From positions 1-64,000 of the forward strand of contig RPFO01000317.1 of assembly GCA_009746045.1 (NCBI GenBank): 64,000 nucleotides of DNA, written 5' to 3'. Under the pieces are notes generated by a model. That model saw only the letters and a program-made list of their open reading frames with translations, had not been told where the DNA came from and did not search any database. This document shows positions 44,901 to 55,400 of this stretch, in pieces. The stretch is from Mesostigma viride (Eukaryota > Streptophyta > Mesostigmatophyceae > Mesostigmatales > Mesostigmataceae). Position 1 is the stretch's first letter, and the number at the start of each line of letters is the position of its first letter. The position numbers and the translations under genes are program-made.

Positions 44901-47900
44901 GCGTGCATCGGTTGGCCTGATCGACACGCAGCACTGGAGGCAAGCAGGCGCTCTCGCTGCCGCAGCCGTTCACCTGTGTCGACTCCATCACATATGACGA
45001 CAGCAACCGCGTCATGTTCCACTACGCCATCGTGGAGGTATGGCTGACCTATAGCAAAGTGACGTTATTCGATGCGCTTGTACTTGTTATTATACTAACC
45101 GCGCCAAATGCCACTACGCCATCCGGGAGGTACAGTCCACCACATCTACTAATTTTTAAAGCTAGATTTGGTACAGTCCACCGCACCTAGTAATTTTTTC
45201 AGCTAGATTTGGTGCAGTCCACCACATCTGGTAATTTTTAAAACTAGATTTGGTACAGTCCACCACACCTAGTAATTTTTAAAACTAGATTTGGTAAAGT
45301 CCACCACACCTACTAATTTTTAAGCTAGATTTGGTACATTCTGATTTGGCACGCCGCAAATAGTGAAAAGCATTTGCGTTCAGTGCCGGTCCGCGGAAAA
45401 CGCGATCTGCAAATGAATCCAGGCCGGAATCGAACTGGGGACCTCTCGCACCCACTTTTGCTGGCTATAGGACGGACGTCTTAGATTTGGTACAGTCCAC
45501 TACAACTAGTATTTTTTTAGCTAGATTGGGTACAGTCCACCGCACCTGGTAATTTTTAAAACTAGATTTGGTACAGTCCACCACACCTAGTATTTTTTTC
45601 AGCTAGATTTGGTACAGTCCACCATATCTGGTAATTTTTAAAACTAGATTTGGTACAGTCCACCACACCTAGTAATTTTTAAAACTAGATTTGGTACAGT
45701 CCACCACACCTACTATTTTTTAAGCTAGATTTGGTACAGTTCACCACACCTGGTAATTTGTTTGGCCAGATTTGGTACAGTCCACCACACCTGGTAGTTT
45801 TTTTGGCCAGATTTGGTACAGTCCACCACACCTGGTAATTTTAAAGCTAGATTTGGTAGTCCACCACACCTAGTAATTTTTTAAACTAGATTCGGTACAG
45901 TCCACCACACCTAGAAAATTTTATTAAAGATAGATTTGGTACAGTCCACCACACCTAGTAATCTTTTTAGCCAGATTTGGTAGAGTCCACTACACCTGGT
46001 AATCTTGTAAGCCAGATTTGGTACAGTCCACCACACCTGGTAATTTTAAAAGCTAGATTTGGTACAGTCCACCACACCTAGTGATTTGTAAAGCTAGATT
46101 TTTACGTGTTACTACAGCAACCTGCTAAGGCAATTTTCGGTTGTGCCGCGTAATCGTACCGTGGGGCACATGCACACAGAAGGACTTCAGGAACTCTGCT
46201 TTCTGGTAAAACACAACTTATTCTCCTCTTTAAAGGTTGAATTGGTGGATTGTATCTTCTCCTAGATTACTTGGGCATGGTGGCATGGTGGCATGGTGGA
46301 ATGGTGGCATGGTGGCCCTGCACCTTCGATGCGGTTGCATGGATACTTTGTGTGTGGCAGAACAAGCAGTCAGGCTGAAACTCTCGTTCCTGGCTAACAC
46401 CAACCAAGCCTGGCAAAAAACACCGTCGCGGTCCCATCCACCTCATCATGCCAGTTGTGGGTGCTGTGTTGCTCCCCCTATCCATCACTACTTGTTGGGC
46501 ATTGGTCGAATTGAGGACCCGGTTAGAGGCAGCTATTTTTGCTTTATGTTCAACGCTTTCGGAATGGCCCCATCGTTTGTCAACGGATGTGTGCCTGTTG
46601 AAGATGCAAAGCCGTTGCTTAGGGTGGTGATGCTATACTGCCAGCATATTCAACGTGTTGCGTAGAGTGCCTGCACACCCACACAAGTTTAGAATAGGGT
46701 AGAGGCTTGGTATCGAAGGAGTGTTAAGAAATATTTTGAGAGCTTAGTACGCAAAATGAGAGTTGGAAGCTTACACGTTGACGTGAGAGGATAAGGATTC
46801 CTTGTATTATTATTAGTCATGAGCCCGTCAAGCCATTGTCCACATTGGCTAGCCGCCAGTGACCGTTAGACTCACTGGGTGCAGACCGTTGGCACGGCGC
46901 CACTTGTCGACCATTAGCTGTCCCGGCCCCTCGTGCGTCCAGTAGTTATTCCACGCGGCGTACCGCCCCTAGCGAGGATACAACAGTGCCGTCCACTAAA
47001 GGGTCTCTACGTTTATTGACAACTGACATTCGTCACAGGGTACAGTACCCAAAGTACCAACGCACCTACCTAGGTAAATATATGAGACTCGACTAGCTTT
47101 CCGTCCTATCTGAATGGCCCAAGTGGTATATATAATTTCACATACCAACCTGGGTTTACGAGGCTCGTTCACAGATTGGGTTTACAACGCCAGTAGGGCT
47201 CAGTCTCTGTCGCAGCATGGAGTCTAACTACACACTTCCACCTGGCTGTCCCGGAAAATGGTACCGAGTTCCATGAACATCTTTGATGAAATGAGGGTGC
47301 TCTCCTTGGCCCTGGGGGCGCGCAGCGCGATATGCTTTGTTTTAGCCATCGTAAAAGACACATAACACACTATAGCGCATTTGATACATTGCAATCAGTA
47401 CGTCTTGGTAACACCTCAGTGAACACATTAAAATCAACACAAAACAATTAGCGCTTCATGGGAGATTCGAGTAATGAGATTATGCTCAAAATGTCTGCTC
47501 TATTCTTGGCTGTTCTTGTGTCCTCCATCATGCGTGCCAGGTGGCAGCCTTGCCCGAAGACCCAAACAAAGTGCCGGTGGCAGGTGGGAATTGAGAATCC
47601 CTGCTAGGGCACTGGGCACTGGGCACTGGGCACTGGGTACTGGGCACTGGGCACTGGGCACTGGGCACTGGGCACTGGGCACTGGGCACTGGGCACTGGG
47701 CACTGGGCACTGGGCACTGGGCACTGGGCACTGGGCACTGGGCACTGGGCACTGGGCACTGGGCACTGGGCACTGGGCACTGGGCACTGGGCACTGGGCA
47801 CTGGGCACTCTGCACTGGGCACTCTCAGATGACCAGGGACTCTGCCAGGTGGCAGCGCCAGGACGAATCCTGGCCTTTGCTACACACTGGAATCTGCTTT

Positions 47901-49104
47901 TACTTTTTTGTTTAATAATTCTAGTGCTTTCTTCATCGTTTGCTCGTGCGTTTTTTTCTTTTGCCGTGGCGGGGGAGGAGCAGAGTTGAAGAGGGAATGC
48001 CTAATCAGATGCAACGTTAGTTGAGGGAGATGGGCCTAGGGAACACTGACGTGTTTCTTATCTGGTGAGCCTGCAGGGCCGCTGTCTGTACTCACATCTT
48101 GCTTTGAGCATATTGACAAGGGGATGGTTCACCAATCCCCTGTCATACACAGTATCATGAACGCACAGCAATGCTGGCGGGGTCGCTTGTTCTTCCACCC
48201 ACTGTGTGTGAACCCAACTGCACTACCGAACACGTTACAGCCTTGTAATGATGCTGCACATGGTAGTAGGATCTTTGTTGCAAGTGTGCGCTACCAGTTG
48301 CTATCTGTTGCCTTTGCTAGCCAGCTGACAAGAGCCGGCCTATTCGAGGCTCGTTGTGCTGCATGGCACTGCAGGCGATGATGCGGACGAGATCCAGTGG
48401 ATGACAACCCAGGAGATGGTCGCGTTGCTCCCTGACGGCAAAGTGGCCCCTGGATGCCCTGGTGAGTACAGTCCCCTTGTTTGTCGGCCTCCTGGGGGGG
48501 CGGGGGGGGGGGGGGGGGGGGCACTCTTCGTTAGCTCGGCAGCTCTGTGCCGTGTATTGCACGCATGGGAAGGATGCATCCATGCTAACAAGACTGAACG
48601 AGGGCCACTGTCGAAGCACCTTGTAGTGCACTGTGTGCAAGTATCACCGTGGTATCGTACCTATGCACTTTAGTTGTGAGGTGCACGCATCAGGTGTGGA
48701 CCTGGGAAGCTCCTTTGCCAGCGTTTATGATTTGGATTTACAATATCATTGGGTCTATCATTCCTTGGTGTGGCAGTTTAAAACATAGGGTCATCGTACA
48801 TGCTCCGTGACCTGCGGGGATGTAGCAGGGAGAACCTCTTACTTTCTGTGTTCCGCGGAATCTCAGATTTGGGCCGCTAGCGTTTTCACGTTTGTTGCTT
48901 TCTGATCTGACAACAATGTAGCAGGGAGAACCTGGTTTATTTTCAAGTGCTGCTGATCTGCCATTTGCTACCACATCAACTGAATAACCTTGAACTGTCT
49001 GCTACTATCTCAGGAAGTAATCAATATGCATGCTTTCTAGCCCATGCTAGGCAGCAGCTTCTGTTGCAGGTGCTTATGAAGTCCTCCGGATTTTGTGTGT
49101 ATGA
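41944..49104 (+). CDS. Nudix hydrolase, organelle-targeted, 6 exons (one phase unresolved)
   Basis: Exons seen: 41944-42271, 44350-44416, 44966-45037, 47541-47583, 48375-48461, 49070-49104. Residues 1-40 (MYRPLCVLARSAVPFSARPL...) are rich in Arg, Ser and Ala without acids, a likely plastid or mitochondrial leader. PLVGVGIVMP and EFLMVKRGREPGKGVWAFPG lead into a complete Nudix box (Gx5Ex7REUxEExGU) spanning the exon 1-2 junction: G105, E111, R119, E120, E123, E124, G126. Exons 3-6 give FTCVDSITYDDSN, VAALPEDPNKVPVAGDDADE, IQWMTTQEMVALLPDGK and AYEVLRILCV. Such proteins hydrolyse nucleoside diphosphates linked to other groups; the substrate cannot be read from sequence. Exon 2 ends in phase 2 but exon 3 needs phase 0, so a small exon in 44417-44965 or a one-base error is likely. 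Confidence 0.88.
42714..42935. repeat. 28-bp repeat x8 in Nudix intron 1
   Basis: Unit contains ATTACACTGTTTAGTATAAT and GTTATTCT. One copy has an AGACTTTT variant. Confidence 0.94.
43478..43710. repeat. three decayed copies of the exon 2 acceptor junction
   Basis: The true junction is CACAACTGCAG|GCGAGACGG (44350). Similar copies occur at about 43482 (CCCCACAG|GCGAGACGGTGG), 43594 (ACAACTGCAG|ACGAGACGCTGG) and 43680 (CATATGCAG|GCGAGATGGTG). The last two share TTGTGCAC and TAACCGCATAT downstream. Confidence 0.85.
43721..44340. repeat. (CCCA)n array in Nudix intron 1
   Basis: About 620 bp of CCCA with rare CCA slips, ending two bases before the ACTGCAG acceptor of exon 2. It forms the polypyrimidine-rich context of that acceptor. 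Frames of over 200 codons here are artefacts. Confidence 0.97.
45105..46110. repeat. 41-bp minisatellite in Nudix intron 3, seeded by the exon 3 donor
   Basis: The first element (45110-45140) copies the exon 3 end: CCACTACGCCATCCGGGAG|GTACAGTCC against CCACTACGCCATCGTGGAG|GTATGGCTG. About 20 units follow, each with TTTGGTACAGTCCACCACAC and TAATTTTTAAAACTAGA. The array is interrupted at 45340-45480. Confidence 0.9.
45350..45485 (-). other. tRNA-like insertion in the satellite (possible SINE)
   Basis: The minus strand from about 45485 reads TAAGACGTCCGTCC, later GGTGCGAGAGGTCC and CAGTTCGATTCC, which resembles a tRNA 3' half with a polymerase III B box (GGTTCGANTCC type). Stems do not pair well, so it is not a working tRNA. 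Its place as a single insertion in a tandem array suggests a tRNA-derived SINE or pseudogene. Confidence 0.3.
47606..47822. repeat. (GGGCACT)n heptamer, about 30 copies, in Nudix intron 4
   Basis: Near-perfect GGGCACT array with GGGTACT and CTGCACT variants. Just after it (47842-47870) CTCTGCCAG|GTGGCAGC copies the exon 4 acceptor junction CGTGCCAG|GTGGCAGC (47541). Confidence 0.95.
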
Positions 49105-49407
49105 TCCTTGCCAGTTTGTGCTCACAACTGGCATACCCTGCAAGCTCCTGGTGGCAACCTCCCCAACCCAAGTTTAGCATGTTCAAAACAATACTTACCA
49201 GATCCCTGTTTGTGGCTCTCTTGCTCACTGTGCATCGTGGAAATACGTTTCTCCTGTCTGCAGGGGTAGCGGACCTGGCAATCTCCACGTTTCATTTATA
49301 GCGCCCTGTTCCAATCGCCGATACCGTGTGAACAGGGGCCCCGATCATTGCGCGGGCGTCTACAAACGTTTTGGGATGCCGGCCTCTTCCGGACGAACTA
49401 CTCAACT

Positions 49408-51549
49408 ATCGGATTTCTCTGAAAATAGTTTATTAAACAGAATGCGGGAAAGAAAGGGCCGCCACAACCTTGTGGCTGTACATGCAGAGAGGCTTGTTAG
49501 ACGAATGGGGACGACTTGTTGTTTACCGGGGAATCCTACTGGCAACTAGTTTTGCCTTTTGTAAGTCAGGCGCCGTTTGTTTGAACGGCCGGCCATGTGT
49601 GGAATGCTGACGGAAGTTGCGTCAAAAAGCTGTAATAAAATCTGATGTAACCAGCACTCACCAATTGATTGGTGTGCTGCTTGGTTGGGTAGTGTGTTCA
49701 GGGTTGCATTCGAAGAGTACACATGGCCTGACAGCTCAGACGAGTGACAGATGAGCTGGCTGGCTGAATTATTAAATTGTCAGCGTTAGGATATTTCTGG
49801 TTTTGCCGTTTTCCATTTTGACGGTAGGCTTGATAAGCATGGTCGGCGGGTTGTGACCCGTAATTGTTTCTTTGAATGTGCTCACTGAAGCAGTATGAGC
49901 GGCCTCGCTGCTATGGCGGCGGGGCTAAAGAAAATTAGGCAAAGACCCCGTCCTTGCCTGCTATGAAGTCGCGGGCTTTGCGACTTCACGGCAGGTAGGG
50001 GCGGTTTGAACGGAACGGAAATTTCGCGTTACCAATGTGCCAAGTGGTTCTGGTTGGCACCTTGCTGGGCAGCGTCTCGGTGGTCATAGAAAGTGGGCTG
50101 GGCGCCCCGCCCCGGCTGCTGGTAATTCCAGCAGCGGAGCCAATCATGTCGACTAAGAAGTCCGCAGCTAATGCGGAAACTGTGCGAAGGTCAATAGATT
50201 AATTTGGATTCCATGAGACTGCGCTGGTAGTCAGTCAGCGGCCCACAGCCTAGGGCGCTGCATGGCGCTGCCTTCGGCTTGGTGCGCGGCCCTTTTTTGT
50301 TATGGGCCAGCGAGGGATATAAGGGTGACGCGCGGCCGGCTAATTTCTTGCGTTCCGGAAGAAAATATATTTGCAAAATTCCCACAAAAGGAACCGAGTA
50401 TCGGAAAGGCGTCTCGGCTGGCAGTGGCAGTGCCTGGCCTTGTCGTCTCTCCCTGCTCAGCACCCGGCAGGTAGCGGTTCAAACCCTGGTGGCGTCGGAA
50501 TGCGAATTTTCTGGGTTTTTATCTGGAATAATATTTTGCTGAGGCGGCTCCGCGGATTCGCTAACCTTTTATCGTCGGGCCCCTTAGGGGGTTATTATAG
50601 CCTTGTGCGGGCTGAGTCGCCATGAAGGAGATGTTGCGACACGCCCCACTTTGTGGTCTTTTTATGGAAGCGGCTACCCTCGAGGCTGCCTGGAAGAGGG
50701 GGGGGGATTCTTCTTCTTTTCTTTGTTCACTGTTATTGGGGCAACAGTGATCCTATCAAGTTTTGTTTCCTGAACGGCGACAGTGCGGGGGAGGAGGGCA
50801 ATGGCGCCAGGGACTGGGGTGGATCGGGGGGCTCTTGCTCCTGCATGCGAGGGAGACGAGATGACTACTTAAACCTGCCTTTGGCAGGGGCTCTACTCAT
50901 TGTTTTCAATCAAATGCTGGTTTTCTTGGGAGCTCAAGTGTCATAATCGGATTTCTCTGAAAATAGTTTATTAAACAGAATGCGGGAAAGAAAGGGCCGC
51001 CACAACCTTGTGGCTGTACATGCAGAGAGGCTTGTTAGACGAATGGGGACGACTTGTTGTTTACCGGGGAATCCTACTGGCAACTAGCTTTGCCTTTTGT
51101 AAGTCAGGCGCCGTTTGTTTGAACGGCCGGCCATGTGTGGAATGCTGACGGAAGTTGCGTCAAAAAGCTGTAATAAAATCTGATGTAACCAGCACTCACC
51201 AATTGATTGGTGTGCTGCTTGGTTGGGTAGTGTGTTCAGGGTTGCATTCGAAGAGTACACATGGCCTGACAGCTCAGACGTGTGACAGATGAGCTGGCTG
51301 GCTGAATTATTAAATTGTCAGCGTTAGGATATTTCTGGTTTTGCCGTTTTCCATTTTGACGGTAGGCTTGATAAGCATGGTCGGCGGGTTGTGACCCGTA
51401 ATTGTTTCTTCCCACCCATCCCACCCTTGGGGGGCTCTTGCTCCTGCATGCGAGGGAGACGAGATGACTACTTAAACCTGCCTTTGGCAGGGGCTCTACT
51501 CATTGTTTTCAATCAAATGCTGGTTTTCTTGGGAGCTCAAGTGTCATAA
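49408..51549. repeat. tandem duplication A-B-C-A'-C'
   Basis: A (49408-49872, 465 bp) and A' (50946-51410) differ at only a few sites (for example CTAGTTTT/CTAGCTTT and CAGACGAG/CAGACGTG). C (about 50826-50946) recurs as C' (51429-51549), both ending AAGTGTCATAA. B (49873-50825) is missing from the second unit, replaced by TCCCACCCATCCCACCC. No convincing ORF in B. It lies between the 3' ends of the convergent Nudix and DCC-glutaredoxin genes. Confidence 0.92.
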
Positions 51550-51984
51550 GTGATGTTGCACTCCATGTAACGCTAGCTCAATGAGACAATGTAACGCTAA
51601 CTGCCCAATGTGCATACATGCACAGTTTTACTCTGTAAATGTCAGAGAGACAACTACCGGCGCAGGCCAGAAATATGATAGTATCTAGCTAGTAAGTACA
51701 TATATTATAAGTAAGACTGGAACTCGTACGCCTTATCGATCGAAAATATCAAGGAGACAACCAGCACAGGCCAGAAATCGGGAGAATCCGGACCATGGTA
51801 GCTCGAGCCTGCCGTTATTTTGTCCGCGTGTTCGAGTCGTTCAGGATGATGAATATGAATGGTGATGGAAATTAATGTGTAGCCTTGTGCGTTGTTAAAT
51901 AGATGTAGCCGATGTAGATAGATTAGACCGGTAGGACTGTTTGCACCCATCCATGGATCCATCCATCGGGGTTAATGCTCCGTG

Positions 51985-52035
51985 ACTCCCCAACGGGAGC
52001 ACGAGTCTAATTAATTAATTAATGAATTAATTGTG
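51985..52035 (+). mobile_element. 3' end with hairpin and AATT tail
   Basis: GGTTAATGCTCCGTGACTCC, then CCAACGGGAGCACGAGT and (TAAT)n. Same terminus type as 5556-5616 and 6451-6563. Confidence 0.6.
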
Positions 52036-52452
52036 CGTTGAAATTATGGCTGGCCTAGGTGTAGAGCGACTAGATGACCTAGACGGTGGGGCCGGAAACA
52101 GCTTGCTTGATCAGGGTGTGTGTTTCGAGCCTAACTGGCCGGGATCGAGTGTCTAGTGGTGAGCGCCATTGCTGCGATCGCTCTCCCACCAAAATATGCA
52201 CATGTGGCCCAAACGGGAGCATGGCGCTGATCAAAGATGTCGCTAGAGCAGGTGTCATCCACGTCCAGAACTTGTACCGTTTAAAAGCGTAGTTCTGTCC
52301 CGGCGCCCCTTGCTCTGCTGACAAGCCTCCGCGGACAGACAGTATTCCCATGCCCTGAAAGATTGGCAACTCCGGTGCAGCAAAAGAAAATTAGGCACCC
52401 CCTGCAGCACTAGCCAAGTACCCCACTGGAAGTCCCTGACCCGCCGTAATGC

Positions 52453-55400
52453 CTAGAGCGCGCCGCACTCCTTGAGCATGGGCACGAGCTTGCCCTGGTT
52501 GAGCAACGTGGTGATGCCTGGCCCATCGTTGCAACCGCCGATCCCCTTGCCGTTGATGAAGATGTTTGGGACGCTTGTGCGACCCGTCATCTGCAAGCCA
52601 ACCGCACAGACCACCGTGGTGACAAGAATAAGATCACCCTGAGCGCTGCATATGAGAGTGCTGCAAGATACTGCAAATTAAGTGAGGGCAACTATCGAAT
52701 ATTACCCACAAATAGGTACGCATGAGAATGTCAGGTCCTTGCTACTTCCTGATGCACTAACCGCCATCACCGCTCCTTTTCCTCCCTTCCCTCCCTTCCC
52801 CCCCCCCCCCCCCCGCCACACACCGACGTCGTAGCCCCCTTCCTTGCCATTTCTTCTCCCCCCGCTCCCCTCCAGTGAGGCAAGGGACTTGCATTTACAG
52901 GTATGCGCTCACAAGCATTTCTTGCCCTTCTGTCTGCCCGGCAGCCTAGTGCTGACAACTCATGATCCATAGGGGGCGCGGGCAGCACAGATGACTACCT
53001 GAAAATATCGCATTTAGTCATGCTCATGGCACCAAGGACATTCCTAAAAGGGTAGGGAAACATGCCATGACCTATACCCAGATGTTGCTGGACGACCTAG
53101 TGGTCCCAGCCCAGTTTGAGTACCGCATCCCCTCTCTCTCCCTTCTCTGGACTGCCATGCAGGACAAGAAGCGGTGGCAGAAGACTGTCAAGGCTCACAC
53201 GCCAGCCCCTGTGGGCAAGCCGCCTCCCCCCAAGAGGAGGAGCCGTTTTGATGAGTAGCGTAGATAGGCTTTTCTAGACTAGATATAGCTTAGAGTTAGG
53301 TTAGTTCGATTACGCGGCTTCCTTCACACCACCCATCCAACCTGGAATATGTGCTACATGATCTCCCAACGGAGACATGTCATAATTTAATTTTTAATTC
53401 AATTTAATGGCACCATACCGGGAACAAGGAACCCAAGAGCTCTTTTAAGCATTTCTGGGCTCACTTACAACCTGCCACACAAAGCAATTTACCAAGATTT
53501 CATAATCATGGTGTCCAAGCGAGACATACTACCGAGGCCAGGCCAAAACCGGCTAGTACACTGCTGGTGTCGTGTGACATGTTGACAGATGGACGGCCAG
53601 GTAGATGCATGCAAAACGGACACAACAGTAAGACATGTTGCCCAGCCATGATCCACTCCCAGCCCCCTCCATTAGACCAGCATGTGCCAAACCCAGCCAT
53701 GCAACAGCCTCAGATATGCCATGCCTCTGCCTCAGGTATACGCTTGCTCCTCCTCACCCTACCATTTGCACATGTTCAGCGCCATGCCATGCGTGCACTC
53801 ACCACGGCCAACTGCGCGCGGATTGCCTTCCCCTCCTCCCCCATCTCATCCAGCTCCAGCGCGGTGTACTTGGCACCCAGCTCGTTCAAAATGTTTTTTG
53901 CCTTGATGCAGAAGGGGCTGCCCAAGGCGGGGGGCGGGGGGGGGAGACGGGAGGTGGGCACGGGGGGGGGAGGCCATGCACGGGAGACAGACAGTAAAGG
54001 GGTCTTTAACCATGCACGTATACACAGATAGTTGTCAGGGAGAGGGAACTGTGCTAGACTTGAGGTTAGTATCACAGATTAAACAGGTAACAAACCTACA
54101 CGCAATGCTACGCTGGTAACGCCCATAGCATGTCGCCGGCAACTTGGTGAATGATGTGGTGTAAATACCATGCCATTGCATATTGAAGTACAGCGAAGCA
54201 ATTACACATTGCCATGCCCTCCAGGCATGCCATGCATGCACACAAGGAGGCAGGGAGGCAGCACCAGAGGGGTGCCAGTAGCCAGCGTGCATGTGTACCA
54301 TCGTGACCAGAAGAAACATCAGAGGGATGCCAGTAGCCAGCGTGCATGTGTACCATCGTGACCAGGAGAAGACCATTACGGGGGAGCCCTGGATGTGCTT
54401 GTCGATCAACGTCTGCACGTTCTGCTTGTCGTAGCCGCCCGCCTGTGCGCCCGCGATGGCCATCTGGGCACGCAGGCATGTGGTGGGTGCGGGTGCAGGT
54501 AGGCAGCACAGGAGGTTGTCAGCCAGCGAACAACCCGTATACTGGGCCATGAATATCCAACCAAACCCAAAGGAGGAGTCTTCGATACAAGACAAAGTAG
54601 TTTATTGCGAAGCGTTCATGCTTGCCCGTTGGCAACCCATGCAGCTCTTGATCGACGGGTTTCGCAATAAGGGCGCAAAGACGCCCCCCAGGCCCCAAAT
54701 GCACTTCTCCATCACACTGGCGGAACACCCTGGGTGCGGCCCACCAGCCGCCACCGCGCCCGTATCCATATACCTGGGCATCCGGTAAGATCTTTCGTGC
54801 TGGCGCCGAAGGAGCCAAGTCGGGCAAGCTCATGCACAGCAACAAGAAATGATTGCAGGCATGGGACGTAGTTCTTGTAGTTCTTGTGGGACGAACCCCC
54901 AGACAGGGCCATGTCCACTTGTTGGCATCCTCGATGCAACAGGGGGACAAAGAGGACGGCCATATGGCACAAAAGGGTGGTTCTTATACCCCACTAGACC
55001 TATCGAATCCATGCCCTGGCGATGAGGCGTCACCCTCATGAGGCCTGGCACACGCGAGCATGGAGCATGGACCTTGAGGTGGGAGGCGGGCATACTCATA
55101 CTCCTATTCATACATACTCATGGACACAAATTCTCGATGGCAGTTACCTTGAGGTTGTTGAGGGGCGACGTGGCCACCAGCTCACTCAGGGACGACACGG
55201 CCTTGCCTAGGGGGGACTGCAGCCAGTTGTCCTCTGCGACACAGGCAGCAGGGGCATGGCAGGTGGATGTTGGGGAGTCGAATAGGGTGAACAGATACAA
55301 AAGGACTGGGGGGAACGAAGGGGAGCAGAATAGGGTGAACAGATAAAACAGCAGTAGGGGGAGCAAAGGGTGATGTAACAGGCTGCACGCCGCTACATAT

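Noticed and set aside
50120-50140. TGGTAATTCCAGC resembling a conserved small-subunit rRNA segment
   Set aside because: The match is about 13 bases and the flanks do not resemble rRNA.
54456-54788. 110-codon plus-strand frame in the DCC-glutaredoxin gene
   Set aside because: It lies over intron 5 and exon 6 in antisense, and no family features were found.
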